Below, piece after piece: positions 52,213-60,807 of a stretch of DNA of 64,000 nucleotides. Position numbers and translations under genes: made by a program. A model generated the notes under the pieces. The model had not been told where the DNA came from and searched no databases. It saw only the letters and a program-made list of their open reading frames with translations. Where the stretch lies: positions 1-64,000 of the forward strand of contig DASXSF010000039.1 of assembly GCA_036506155.1 (NCBI GenBank), written 5' to 3'. The DNA comes from DASXRA01 sp036506155. GTDB taxonomy: Bacteria; Actinomycetota; Actinomycetes; Mycobacteriales; Jatrophihabitantaceae. How positions within the stretch are numbered: the stretch's first letter is position 1; every line of letters begins with the position of its first letter.

Positions 52213-52938
52213 TCAGGCTCGGCGGCCGACCGCGACCAGTCCCGTGCCGACCGTGGGCCGCAGCCGCGAAAGGACAGTGAACGGCGCTGTAGCGGCCCGT
52301 ACGGCGGCGCCGCAGAGGCGTTTCGGCTGGAACAGCCGGCCGCTGGTGGCGGAGCGTGCTGCCATGGTGCTCTCGCGCGCGTCGCTCCGTCGGCGGGCGA
52401 TCCGCTCACGCGCCGCCTCCAGGGCGAAGCCGAGCGGCCAGCCGTAGAGGACGTGCCGTATCTCCGCGCAGCCGGCCTTCAACAGCAGGCCGCCCAGCTG
52501 CTCCGGGGTGTAGCGCCGGTAGTGGCCTACGAGCTCGTCCATCGCGCCGAACCGGTCCGGCCAGGCCGGCACCGACACGATCAGGGCGCCGCCGGGGCCG
52601 ACGTGCCCGGCCCAGGAAACGAGCGCGCCGGCGTCGTCCTCCAGGTGCTCAAGGACCTCGAACGCACACACCAGATCGAACGTCCGGTCACCGACGAGAT
52701 CGGACGTGCCGGCGAGCACCACCCCGCCGAGCGGTTCGATGCGCTCCCGGGCGACCGCGTACGACTCCGCGTCCGGCTCGCACCCGACATACTGGGCGCG
52801 CCCGGCAAGACGGGCGCCGAAGCCGCCCTGGCCGCAGCCGACCTCCAGCACGGTGCCGGGCCGGAGCTCGTCGATCAGCCCGCGGACGACCGACCAGCGC
52901 AAGCTGCCCATCGGGGTCAACGGAGGCTGCCGGGTCAA
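52213..52938 (-). CDS. SAM-dependent methyltransferase
   Basis: The 241-residue class I methyltransferase has TVLEVGCGQGGFG (29-41) as motif I, CAFEVLEHLEDD and SVPAWPDRFGAMDEL. The TTG at 52938 is preferred because a strong GGAGG lies 8 nt upstream, and this start yields the usual TRQPPLTPMGSLRW opening; the ATG nine codons later is the alternative. It follows the GT4 gene at 52988-54100 by 49 nt on the same strand, so it may modify a product of that enzyme. Target unknown. Confidence 0.82.
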   Translation of the reverse strand: MTRQPPLTPMGSLRWSVVRGLIDELRPGTVLEVGCGQGGFGARLAGRAQYVGCEPDAESYAVARERIEPLGGVVLAGTSDLVGDRTFDLVCAFEVLEHLEDDAGALVSWAGHVGPGGALIVSVPAWPDRFGAMDELVGHYRRYTPEQLGGLLLKAGCAEIRHVLYGWPLGFALEAARERIARRRSDARESTMAARSATSGRLFQPKRLCGAAVRAATAPFTVLSRLRPTVGTGLVAVGRRA

Positions 52939-52987
52939 CCTTGGAACCTCCTTCGGCGCCCCCCAGGATGAGCTCCCCAAGCTTCGC

Positions 52988-54100
52988 TCATCGTGTCTGG
53001 AGGAGTTGGTGCAGGGTGCCGACGATCGCTTGCGGGGCAAACTCGCGGGTCGCGCGACTAAGGGATGCCTTGCGCAACACGGCGAGCCGCGGCCGGTCGT
53101 CGGCCAACCCACGCAGCGCGTCGGCCAGCGCCGCGGCGTCACCGGCCGGGACGAAGACCGCCGTGTCGCCGAGGGCGCGCCGCTGTGGCGGAGTGTCCGA
53201 GGTGACGACGGCGCAGCCGGCGGCGGCGCCCTGGTACACCTTGTTCGGCACCACGCGCCGCGCCTTGGGCCCGGTGCCGAAGATGCCGAGGCAGACGTCG
53301 TGGTCGGCGACCGTGTGCGGCAGCCGATCCGCGGCCACCCAGTCCAGCCAGGTGACGTGCCGGTTCGCCGCCGCGGCGGTCTGTGCCGCGTCCGTGTCCT
53401 GGCCGGTGCCGATCATCGTGACGTGGATGTCGGCCCTGCCGGCGAGCTGTGCCAGCGCCTCACCGATGACCGTCGTGCCCTGCAGCGGTGTGAAGAGGCC
53501 GAAGAAAACCACCCGAAGCTCTGTGCCGGTGCCGCCACTGCCGGCCGCGAACCACTCCGCCGGGGCGCCTACCGGCACGACCACCGCCTTGCGCTGCTGT
53601 CTGGCCGGCAGCATGGCTGCGTGTTCGGCGGTGTCGACCAGGACGACGTCCGCGCACGCCGAGGCGCTGGCATCCAGCAAGCCCAAAAGCCACATCCGAA
53701 TGCCGGCAGGCACGCGGCGGTCCCGCGCCGTGTCGGCGGCGAAGATGAGCAGGTCGAGCACGATCCTGACGCGGGGGAACAGGAGCCTCGCGAGCAGCAC
53801 ATCGAAGTGGCCGAGGTACCCGACGATGACCGCGTCGATTCTGCCCTTCCGGGCAGCGCGCCGGCCGCAGCGGGCGATCGTCCACCAGCGAGACAGGATC
53901 TGCCGGACCAGCCGATACGCCTGCCACGGCCTGCGGAGCATCGCGACCCGCTCCGCGGTACTCAACCGCAGTGGTGCGTTCGCTTCGGTAACCTCGGCGC
54001 CGCGTGCTCGCAGGCCGGTCAGGATGACGCCGACGCGCGGGTGCCGGGCCGTGTCGTACGTGCCGAAGCCCAGGATGCGCAGCGGGCTCCCGTTCGTCAC
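52988..54100 (-). CDS. Glycosyltransferase, GT4-like
   Basis: The 370-residue GT-B protein begins with LRILGFGTYDTARHPRVGV and has LDLLIFAADTARDR, FFGLFTPLQGTTVI and a donor-side region GPKARRVVPNKVYQGAAAGCAVVTSD. It belongs to the GT4-like glycosyltransferases often seen with the methyltransferase that follows it. GTG at 54100 is preceded by GAGGAG about 10 nt upstream. It diverges from the flippase-like gene. Confidence 0.83.
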   Translation of the reverse strand: MTNGSPLRILGFGTYDTARHPRVGVILTGLRARGAEVTEANAPLRLSTAERVAMLRRPWQAYRLVRQILSRWWTIARCGRRAARKGRIDAVIVGYLGHFDVLLARLLFPRVRIVLDLLIFAADTARDRRVPAGIRMWLLGLLDASASACADVVLVDTAEHAAMLPARQQRKAVVVPVGAPAEWFAAGSGGTGTELRVVFFGLFTPLQGTTVIGEALAQLAGRADIHVTMIGTGQDTDAAQTAAAANRHVTWLDWVAADRLPHTVADHDVCLGIFGTGPKARRVVPNKVYQGAAAGCAVVTSDTPPQRRALGDTAVFVPAGDAAALADALRGLADDRPRLAVLRKASLSRATREFAPQAIVGTLHQLLQTR

Positions 54101-54132
54101 GTTACGATTTCTCCTCGGTGGAAGGAGTCCCG

Positions 54133-55110
54133 GTGCGCCGCAGCGCTGTGGACGCTGATACGCGCCCGGCGAAGAACCACGGCAGCACCCCGCGGAAAGC
54201 AGTGGCGGTGGCCGCCGTCGCGGCCGTCGTACTGGGCGCGGCCTACGCAATCTACCGGGAGCGGCACGCGTTCGGTGACTCGCTCCAGCGCGTCGGTGTC
54301 TGGCCGATGCTGCTCAGCCTCGCACTCGGCGCGGCGGGTACCGCGGTGACCTTCCCGGTCTGGCGCGAGGTGCTCGGCGGGCTGGGCGTGTGGCTGCCGT
54401 GGGGCCAGGGCGCTCGGGTGTTCTTCACCAGCCAGCTGGGCAAGTATGTGCCCGGTTCGGTGTGGCCACTGGTCATGCAGATGGAGGCCGGCCGCGCTCG
54501 CGGGGCGAGCCGGCGCACGATGCTTGCCGGCAACCTGCTGACCGTCGTACTGAGCTGCTGCGTGGGCCTGCTGGTCGCATGTGTGGCGTTACCTGTGTGG
54601 AGCGCGCACGCCCTCGCGCACTACTGGTGGGTGTTGCTCGCACTGCCGTTCCTGATCGCGCTGCTGCATCCCCGGGCCTTGCCCGCGCTGCTCGATCGCG
54701 CGGTCGCGCTCGTGGGACGCGAGCCGCTCCACGAGCGGCTGCCGCTGCGCTCGACGGTGCGTGCCGGAGCATGGTCGGTGTTGAGTTGGTTGCTGCTCGG
54801 TACGCATGTGTACGTGCTGTGCGCCGCGCTCGGCCATACGGAGTTCTCGGCGTTTGCGCTCTGTCTCGGGGGTACCGCACTTGCGGTCTCGGCAGGTGTG
54901 CTGCTGGTTCCGGTACCTGCCGGTGCGGGACTCCGGGAAGTCGTGCTGCTCCTGGTCCTGCGTTCGATCTTGAGCAACGGGGAGGCGCTGGCGGTTGTGG
55001 TCGCGTCTCGGGCCTTGCTGATCGTCGGCGACCTGCTGCTGGCCGGCCTCGCCGCGGCGCCACGCGCAGTTCGGTCCGCGCTCAGCCGCAAGCGACGGTC
55101 CGCGCTGTAG
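54133..55110 (+). CDS. Flippase-like membrane protein (lysylphosphatidylglycerol synthase TM region family)
   Basis: The 325-residue protein has about eight hydrophobic helices and the family pattern FFTSQLGKYVPGSVWPLVMQ near residue 100, with PVPAGAGLREVVLLL later. It matches the UPF0104/LPG-synthase transmembrane domain without the catalytic synthase domain. Such proteins are often found with glycosyltransferases and are suspected of moving lipids or lipid-linked sugars. GTG at 54133 has AAGGAG about 5 nt upstream, better than the GTG at 54118. Confidence 0.8.
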   Translation: MRRSAVDADTRPAKNHGSTPRKAVAVAAVAAVVLGAAYAIYRERHAFGDSLQRVGVWPMLLSLALGAAGTAVTFPVWREVLGGLGVWLPWGQGARVFFTSQLGKYVPGSVWPLVMQMEAGRARGASRRTMLAGNLLTVVLSCCVGLLVACVALPVWSAHALAHYWWVLLALPFLIALLHPRALPALLDRAVALVGREPLHERLPLRSTVRAGAWSVLSWLLLGTHVYVLCAALGHTEFSAFALCLGGTALAVSAGVLLVPVPAGAGLREVVLLLVLRSILSNGEALAVVVASRALLIVGDLLLAGLAAAPRAVRSALSRKRRSAL

Positions 55111-55140
55111 TGTTTCTCGTCCACTGATTCGGGAGCTGCC

Positions 55141-56265
55141 TTGGTCCGCGTGCTGATCGATGCGACGGCGGTGCCGGCTGATCGGCGCGGTGTCGGCAGG
55201 TACGTCGACAACCTGATTCCCGCGCTGGTGCGGGCCGGTGTCGGGGTGCGAGTCGCGTGTCAGCCGCACGACGTGGCGCACTACGGCCGGCTCAGCTCCA
55301 CGGAGCCGGTCGCGATCACGCGGGTGGCCGGCCGGCGGCCGGCACGTCTCGCGTGGGAGCAGCTCGGTTTTCCGGCGGTGCTGCGACGGATCGCCCCGGA
55401 CGTGCTGCACAGCCCGCACTACACGCATCCGCTGCTCAGTCGCGTTCCGCTCGTCGTGACCTTGCACGACGCGACGTTCTTCACCGAGCCGAGCGTGCAC
55501 ACACGCACGAAGGGCCCGTTCTTCCGCGCTGCGACACGGCTGGCCCTGCGCCGGGCGGCATGCTGCGTCGTACCGTCGCACGCCACCGCTGCCGAACTGG
55601 TCCGCGTCGCCGGGGCGGACCCTGCGCGTCTCGCCGTGGCGTACCTGGGCGTCGACACGAGCGTGTTCGCGCCGCCGTCCGCCGCCGCGATAGACGCGGT
55701 GCGCTCCCGGCTGGGCCTGCGCCCCGAGCAGCCCTATGTGGCGTTTCTGGGGACGCTGGAGCCTCGCAAGAACGTCCCCGCGCTGGTGCGCGGCTGGGCC
55801 GCCGCGTCGCGGAACCGGCCCGGCGCGCCGGCCCTCGTCCTGGCCGGCGGCGCCGGTTGGGACACCGGGCTGGACGCTGCGCTTGCGGACGTGCCGGCCG
55901 AGCTGACCGTCGTGCGTCCCGGGTATCTCCCGGTCGACGAGCTCGCCGGGCTCCTCGGCGGCGCGGACGTCGTCGCGTACCCGAGCCTGGGCGAAGGCTT
56001 CGGCCTGCCGGTACTAGAGGCGATGGCGTGTGGCGCGGCGGTGCTCACGACGCGGCGGCTGGCGCTGCCCGAAGTGGGGGGCGAGGCCGTCGCCTACAGC
56101 GAGCCGGATGCCACGTCGATCGCCACCGTGCTCGGCGAGCTGCTCGACGACCCCGATCGCCGCAAGGCGCTTGCTGCGGCGGCCGTCGAACGAGCTTCCG
56201 GCTTCACCTGGGATGCTTGCGCCGCGGCGCACATAGCCGCGTACGAGAAGGCGGCGAGTCGATGA
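55141..56265 (+). CDS. Family 4 glycosyltransferase
   Basis: The 374-residue GT-B protein has GVGRYVDNLIPALV, VVTLHDATFFTEPSVH, FLGTLEPRKNV and the donor-site GEGFGLPVLEAMACG. It resembles mannosyltransferases of actinobacterial lipomannan or linker-unit pathways. The TTG start at 55141 has GGGAG 6 nt upstream. Its stop codon overlaps the WbbL-like start (ATGA), so the two are coupled and probably act on the same lipid carrier. Confidence 0.87.
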   Translation: MVRVLIDATAVPADRRGVGRYVDNLIPALVRAGVGVRVACQPHDVAHYGRLSSTEPVAITRVAGRRPARLAWEQLGFPAVLRRIAPDVLHSPHYTHPLLSRVPLVVTLHDATFFTEPSVHTRTKGPFFRAATRLALRRAACCVVPSHATAAELVRVAGADPARLAVAYLGVDTSVFAPPSAAAIDAVRSRLGLRPEQPYVAFLGTLEPRKNVPALVRGWAAASRNRPGAPALVLAGGAGWDTGLDAALADVPAELTVVRPGYLPVDELAGLLGGADVVAYPSLGEGFGLPVLEAMACGAAVLTTRRLALPEVGGEAVAYSEPDATSIATVLGELLDDPDRRKALAAAAVERASGFTWDACAAAHIAAYEKAASR

Positions 56266-57128
56266 TCACTGTCGTCACCGTGACGTATTCGCCCGGTGAG
56301 GCGCTCACGACGTTTCTGGACTCGCTGGAGCAGGCCACCACGGCGCCGCTGGAAGTCGTGCTCGCTGACAACGGTTCGGACGACGGCTCGGTCGAGATCG
56401 CGGCCAAGCGGCCCGGCGTGCGGATCGTGTCCACCGGCGGCAACGTCGGCTACGGGCGAGCCGTGAACGTCGGTGTCGGCGCCTCGACCGGGGGGCTGGT
56501 CGTGATCGCCAATCCCGATGTGATCTGGGCGCCCGGATCGCTCGACGAACTGCTCGCCGCGGCGCAACGCTGGCCCGGTGCCGGCACCCTCGGCCCCATG
56601 ATCAAGACGCCGGACGGGGCGGTCTATCCGTCGGCGCGGGCTCTGCCCTCGCTCGGCCGGGGTATCGGCCACGCGTTGTGCGGCTGGTGGTGGCCGTCCA
56701 ATCCGTGGACCGCCTCGTACCGCCGCGAGCGTGGTGAGCTCGCCGAGGGGCCGACCGACTGGCTGTCGGGCTCCTGCATGCTGGTACGTCGCGCGGCATT
56801 CGACGCCGTTGCCGGGTTCGATCCTGCGTACTTCATGTACTTCGAGGATGTCGATCTCGGTGAACGCCTCGGCAAGGCCGGCTGGCAGAACGTGTACGTG
56901 CCCTCGGCGGTGGTCGTGCATACCGGCGGGCATGCGACGTCGCGCGATCAGGAGAGGATGGCCGTCGAGCATCACCGCAGCGCGTGGATCTACATCGCCA
57001 ACCGCTACCGGGGTCGCCGGTGGGCGCCCGTGCGGTGGCTGCTGCGGGCCGGGCTCGCGGGGCGCGCTCTGCTGGCGAAGCGCGTGCGGAGCGTCGCCGA
57101 AGGCGCCGCCCCGCAACGGCACACCTAG
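56262..57128 (+). CDS. wbbL: WbbL-type rhamnosyltransferase (GT2)
   Basis: The 288-residue GT2 protein has ITVVTVTYSPGEAL, LADNGSDDGS, NVGYGRAVNVGV, ANPDVIW and DPAYFMYFEDVDLGERL. It matches N-acetylglucosaminyl-diphospho-decaprenol L-rhamnosyltransferase, which adds rhamnose from dTDP-rhamnose to form the linker of arabinogalactan-type polymers. In mycobacteria the same gene sits close to manB/manC and the F420 genes, as here. It overlaps the upstream GT4 gene by 4 nt. Confidence 0.88.
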   Translation: MITVVTVTYSPGEALTTFLDSLEQATTAPLEVVLADNGSDDGSVEIAAKRPGVRIVSTGGNVGYGRAVNVGVGASTGGLVVIANPDVIWAPGSLDELLAAAQRWPGAGTLGPMIKTPDGAVYPSARALPSLGRGIGHALCGWWWPSNPWTASYRRERGELAEGPTDWLSGSCMLVRRAAFDAVAGFDPAYFMYFEDVDLGERLGKAGWQNVYVPSAVVVHTGGHATSRDQERMAVEHHRSAWIYIANRYRGRRWAPVRWLLRAGLAGRALLAKRVRSVAEGAAPQRHT

Positions 57129-57171
57129 GAAGCGGCCAAGTCGTGGCGCAACGAGGCCGGCCCGCGGGCTC

Positions 57172-57978
57172 TCAGCGGTAGTAGCTCGTCGTCGGTGGTG
57201 GGGCGCGGCGGTTGTTTTCGGTCGCTGCGCGCACCAGCAAGGCGACGATGACCCCGGCGAGGAAGCCGTAGATGTGCGCGAGGTATGCGACCGAGCCGGC
57301 CGACGTGACAGCCCACCCGCTGGTGTACGCCCACTGGAGAAGGAACCAGCCACCCAGCACCACCCACGCCGGCAGCGGCAGTGGGATGAAGAACGCAAAC
57401 GGCAGCAGGCTCCAGACGCGAGTACGCGGGAACAGGATCAGGTAGGCGCCGAGCACCCCCGCGATCGCGCCCGACGCCCCGATCAGCACCTCGGTCGAGT
57501 TGCGGTTGGCCAGCGCGAAGCCGTAGGCGGCCACCAGGCCGCAGCCTATGTAGAAGATCAGGTAGCGCAGCCGGCCGAAGCGGTCCTCGACGTTATTGCC
57601 GAAGATGTACAGGAACAGCATGTTGCCCAGCAGATGCAGCCAGCTGCCGTGCAGGAACATCGCGGTGAGCGCCGACAGGACTGGCGACTTGTGGTATCCG
57701 GGCGCCGCGAGCACGCAACCGGGCCCGTTCGGGCCTAGTGCCGTCAACCCGGTGGGCGCGAGAGCCAACGGGTGGTTGTGCACCAGCTCGGTAGGTATCG
57801 CCGCCCACCGAGCGTAGAACGCCTCCAGCCGGCATTCCTGCGCCAGGCTCGCCGCGCCGGTCATGGACGCAGGCGCCGTGGGCGTGAGCAGGAAGACAAC
57901 GACGTTCGCGGCGATCAGGGCCCAGGTGACCCACGGCGTCCGGCGCACCGGGTTGACGTCATGGACCGGGATCACCAC
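57172..57978 (-). CDS. Rhomboid family intramembrane serine protease
   Basis: The 268-residue protein has six to seven hydrophobic helices. The catalytic serine is S169 in GASGAIAG and the histidine H235 in AHIYGF; HLLGN at 115-119 supplies the conserved His and Asn of helix 2. A long loop (about 40-100) with two cysteines follows the first helix. Substrates are unknown. The GTG at 57978 gives the VIPVHDVNP opening common in this family; the next GTG, one codon later, is equally possible. It lies 5 nt after the gerW gene on the same strand. Confidence 0.92.
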   Translation of the reverse strand: MVIPVHDVNPVRRTPWVTWALIAANVVVFLLTPTAPASMTGAASLAQECRLEAFYARWAAIPTELVHNHPLALAPTGLTALGPNGPGCVLAAPGYHKSPVLSALTAMFLHGSWLHLLGNMLFLYIFGNNVEDRFGRLRYLIFYIGCGLVAAYGFALANRNSTEVLIGASGAIAGVLGAYLILFPRTRVWSLLPFAFFIPLPLPAWVVLGGWFLLQWAYTSGWAVTSAGSVAYLAHIYGFLAGVIVALLVRAATENNRRAPPPTTSYYR

Positions 57979-57983
57979 GGCGC

Positions 57984-58337
57984 TTAGTGTGCCCTGGCCA
58001 GCGCCTTCGCTCGAATCCGCTCGATGCGGGCGCGGGTGACCAGGAACACCAAGGCCACCGCGCCGAGCACGGCCATGATTCTGTTGACGTCGACGGCGGG
58101 CATCCACCGCACGTTCCCGTCCTTGATCACATAGGCCCCTGCGGGCCGGGCCCCTACGCCGAAGCCGCCGCCCTCTCCCTCCTGGCCGTTCTTGTCGTGA
58201 CCGCCGCCGCCCCCGCCTCCGCCGCCGATCCGCGCGGCCGCGATGAACGTGACGCCGTCCTTCTCATACGGCTCGCCGAAGACGCGCCGCACCGTGATCG
58301 CCTCGCGCGCCGTCGCCAGGACTTCCTCAATCTTCAT
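57984..58337 (-). CDS. GerW/YtfJ family protein
   Basis: The 117-residue protein has the family pattern REAITVRRVFGEPYEKDG, a nine-glycine run at 38-46, a second glycine-rich stretch, GARPAGAYVIKDG and VRWMPAVDVNRI, and a C-terminal hydrophobic helix. In Bacillus this family is linked to spore germination; in non-sporulating actinobacteria its role is unknown. It lies 30 nt downstream of manC, and the rhomboid gene follows within 5 nt, so the three may be one transcript. Confidence 0.9.
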   Translation of the reverse strand: MKIEEVLATAREAITVRRVFGEPYEKDGVTFIAAARIGGGGGGGGGHDKNGQEGEGGGFGVGARPAGAYVIKDGNVRWMPAVDVNRIMAVLGAVALVFLVTRARIERIRAKALARAH

Positions 58338-58367
58338 CTCTCTAGCGTGGTCGTCCCAGAGGCTGCG

Positions 58368-59450
58368 TCAACCCCAGTCAGCCAGCCCGCGCTGGCGGAG
58401 CAGCTCGGTGAGCTTCTTGACGTCCTGTGCACGGTCGCGGCGGCACACCACCACGGCGTCGGGCGTGTCGACGACGATCAAGTCGTGTACGTCGAGCAGC
58501 GCCAGCAGCCGCCCCTTGCTCGGCACCGCCACCACCCCGTCGGAATCGATGTTCAGCACCGCGGCATCCCCGATCGCGGTGACCCCGTCCGCGTCGCGGC
58601 CGAGCAGGACGCCGATCGTCTCGAAGTCGCCAATGTCACTCCAGCCGAAATCGCCCGGCACGGTGGAGACGAGGCCGTCGAGCGACGCCGGCTCAAGAAC
58701 CGCGTACTCGACGGCCACCTTCGGCACGGTCTGCCACAGCTCGTCCAGCAGGGAGTCCGCGCTGTCCCAGGCGCCCGCGATGCGTTCGACCGGGGCGGCC
58801 ACATCGGGTCGGCGCACTCGCAGCTGGTCAAGGAACATGCCGGCGCGCCATACGAAGATGCCGGCGTTCCATAGGTAGCGGCCGGACTTGACGTACTCCG
58901 TGGCGAGTTCGAGCGACGGCTTTTCGCGAAACGCGAGCAACCGCTGGGCGGATGTGCCGATCGGCTCGGCGCACTCGAGGTAGCCGTAGCCGGTCTCGGG
59001 ACGCGACGGGGTGATGCCTATGGTCAGCAGCTGCCCCCGCCGCGCCGCGGCGACGGCTCGGCGCACCACGTCGTGGAAGGCAGGTACGTCCTCGATCAGG
59101 TGGTCCGCGGCGAACGAGCCGACGATCGCCCCCGGGGCGCGCCGCTCGATGATGCCGGTCGCAAGGGCGATAGCCGCGCACGAGTCGCGCGGCGTCGGCT
59201 CGGCGATCAAGTTGGCGGGCGGCAGCTCCGGCAGCTGCTCGGCCACCGCGGCAGCGTGCGTGGCCCCGGTGACGACGTACACGTGCTCCGGCCCGACCAA
59301 CGGCACCAGCCGGTCGAACGTCGCCTGCAACAACGAGCGGTCGGTGCCGGTCAGCGGCAGGAGGAACTTGGGGCGGTCGGCGCGCGACAGCGGCCACAGC
59401 CGAGTGCCGCTGCCGCCGGCGGGGATAACCGCGTAGAGCTCGTCGTGCAC
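58368..59450 (-). CDS. manC: Mannose-1-phosphate guanylyltransferase
   Basis: The 360-residue protein has the nucleotidyltransferase opening AVIPAGGSGTRLWPLSR, PKFLLPL, FAADHLIED and EKPSLELATEYV of GDP-mannose pyrophosphorylases. It makes GDP-mannose from mannose 1-phosphate and GTP, the donor for the GT4 and polyprenyl-phosphate mannose enzymes of the region. No second (isomerase) domain is present. GTG at 59450 is the family start; longer frames run through alkA on the other strand. The divergent alkA start is only 15 bp away. Confidence 0.93.
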   Translation of the reverse strand: MHDELYAVIPAGGSGTRLWPLSRADRPKFLLPLTGTDRSLLQATFDRLVPLVGPEHVYVVTGATHAAAVAEQLPELPPANLIAEPTPRDSCAAIALATGIIERRAPGAIVGSFAADHLIEDVPAFHDVVRRAVAAARRGQLLTIGITPSRPETGYGYLECAEPIGTSAQRLLAFREKPSLELATEYVKSGRYLWNAGIFVWRAGMFLDQLRVRRPDVAAPVERIAGAWDSADSLLDELWQTVPKVAVEYAVLEPASLDGLVSTVPGDFGWSDIGDFETIGVLLGRDADGVTAIGDAAVLNIDSDGVVAVPSKGRLLALLDVHDLIVVDTPDAVVVCRRDRAQDVKKLTELLRQRGLADWG

Positions 59451-59465
59451 TATCGTCCGATCGTC

Positions 59466-60398
59466 GTGGGGTGTGTCCGCACTGTAGCCGAGCTGATCGA
59501 GTCGACATGGCGGCCCGGCCGTCGCGTCGACCTGTCCGCCACCCTCGGACCGCTGCGCCAGGGCCGCGGCGACCCGGCGCATCAGGTCAGCGCTGACGCC
59601 ACGTTCTGGTGGGCGGCTGCCACGCCCCACGGGCCGGGCACGCTGGCGCTGCGCGCCGGGCGCGACGGCGTGCGTTGCACGGCTTGGGGGCACGGCGCCG
59701 AGTGGCTGGTAGACGGCGTGCCGACACTGCTCGGGGCGTCGGACGACTGGAGCCGTTTCGACTGCACCGCGCATCCCGTACTCGATCGCACGCGCCGCAG
59801 CTATCCAGGCATGCGACTGGCCCGCACCCGGCTGGTGTTCGACGCGCTGCTGCCCGCTGTGCTGGAGCAGCGCGTGACCGGCCACGAGGCCAGTCGGGCG
59901 TGGCGCGGGTTGCTGCGCCGGCACGGCACGCCAGCGCCCGGGCCGCTGGCTGCGCTGCGCGTGCCACCGACGCCGGCCGCTGTGCTGGACGTCCCGACCT
60001 GGACGTGGCATCGCCTCGGCGTCGACTCCGCGCGCCAGCGGGCGGCACGCGCCGCCGCTACCGTGGCGGGCCGGCTCGAGGAGTGCGTAGCAATGGCTCC
60101 TGCAGCAGCTCTGGCACGTCTTCGCGTGGTGCCGGGCATCGGGGAGTGGACGGCGGCGGAGACGGCGCAGCGGGCGCTGGGTGATCCCGACGCGGTAAGC
60201 GTCGGGGATTACCACATCCACGACCTCGTGGTGCACGCGCTGACCGGGCGGGCGCGCGGCGACGACGCGGAGATGCTGCGACTGCTCGAGCCGTGGCGTG
60301 GGCAGCGGCAACGGGTGGTGCGGTTGATCGAGCTGTCCGGCGTGGCCAAGCCGCGCTTCGGGCCGCGGTACGCGCCGCCGGATATGCGTGCTATGTGA
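59466..60398 (+). CDS. DNA-3-methyladenine glycosylase II-like (AlkA superfamily)
   Basis: The 310-residue protein belongs to the HhH-GPD base-excision glycosylases: a helix-hairpin-helix at LRVVPGIGEWTAAE and the catalytic aspartate in SVGDYH, preceded by an N-terminal beta-type domain (ATFWWAAATPHGPG). It likely removes alkylated bases from DNA. There is no Cys cluster for an iron-sulfur centre and no Ada fusion. The GTG at 59466 is preferred; GTG 59445 would overlap the manC start codon. Confidence 0.83.
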   Translation: MGCVRTVAELIESTWRPGRRVDLSATLGPLRQGRGDPAHQVSADATFWWAAATPHGPGTLALRAGRDGVRCTAWGHGAEWLVDGVPTLLGASDDWSRFDCTAHPVLDRTRRSYPGMRLARTRLVFDALLPAVLEQRVTGHEASRAWRGLLRRHGTPAPGPLAALRVPPTPAAVLDVPTWTWHRLGVDSARQRAARAAATVAGRLEECVAMAPAAALARLRVVPGIGEWTAAETAQRALGDPDAVSVGDYHIHDLVVHALTGRARGDDAEMLRLLEPWRGQRQRVVRLIELSGVAKPRFGPRYAPPDMRAM

Positions 60399-60404
60399 GT
60401 TCGA

Positions 60405-60410
60405 TATGCT
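60405..60410 (+). promoter_or_regulatory. -10 element of a probably leaderless VOC-family gene
   Basis: TATGCT is followed by 6 nt and the ATG at 60417. No Shine-Dalgarno sequence and no good -35 hexamer are present. Confidence 0.4.
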
Positions 60411-60416
60411 GCCGGT

Positions 60417-60800
60417 ATGTTTCGCGACCCACAGGTCAACATCTATGTCGCCGACGTGGAGGCGTCGTTGCGCTTCTACGACCTGCTCGGCTTCACGGAG
60501 ACGTTCCGCACGCCGGAGCGTGGTGCGCCCGTCCACGTCGAGCTCCGGTTGGGGGAGTTCATCCTGGGGCTTGCCGACATTGCCGCTGCGCGTGACATGC
60601 ACGGGGTCGAGGTCGGCCCGACCGGGCTGCCTCGTGCCGAGGTCGTCCTGTGGACCGACGACGTCGACACCGCGGTCGCCGGCCTATCGGCACACGGGGT
60701 GCCGGTGCTGAGCAAGCCGCACGACTTCGTCGAGATGCTGCGCGCGGCCTGGGTGGCCGACCCGGACGGCAACCCGGTGCAGCTCGTCACGCGTCGCTAG
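60417..60800 (+). CDS. VOC family (glyoxalase/bleomycin-resistance-like) protein
   Basis: The 127-residue protein has two beta-alpha-beta-beta-beta modules of the vicinal oxygen chelate fold: VNIYVADVEASLRFYDLLGF at the start and VVLWTDDVDTAV in the second half, ending AWVADPDGNPVQLV. Members include dioxygenases, epimerases and resistance proteins; function here is unknown. It lies 18 nt after the glycosylase gene but may have its own leaderless promoter. Confidence 0.85.
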   Translation: MFRDPQVNIYVADVEASLRFYDLLGFTETFRTPERGAPVHVELRLGEFILGLADIAAARDMHGVEVGPTGLPRAEVVLWTDDVDTAVAGLSAHGVPVLSKPHDFVEMLRAAWVADPDGNPVQLVTRR

Positions 60801-60807
60801 AGCGAGC

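Noticed and set aside
55257..56261. Frame upstream of wbbL that would make a much larger protein
   Set aside because: It is out of frame over the GT4 gene; wbbL starts at the ATG overlapping that gene's stop codon.
59451..60602. Large minus-strand extension of the manC frame
   Set aside because: It lies antisense to the glycosylase gene and the translation has no family resemblance.
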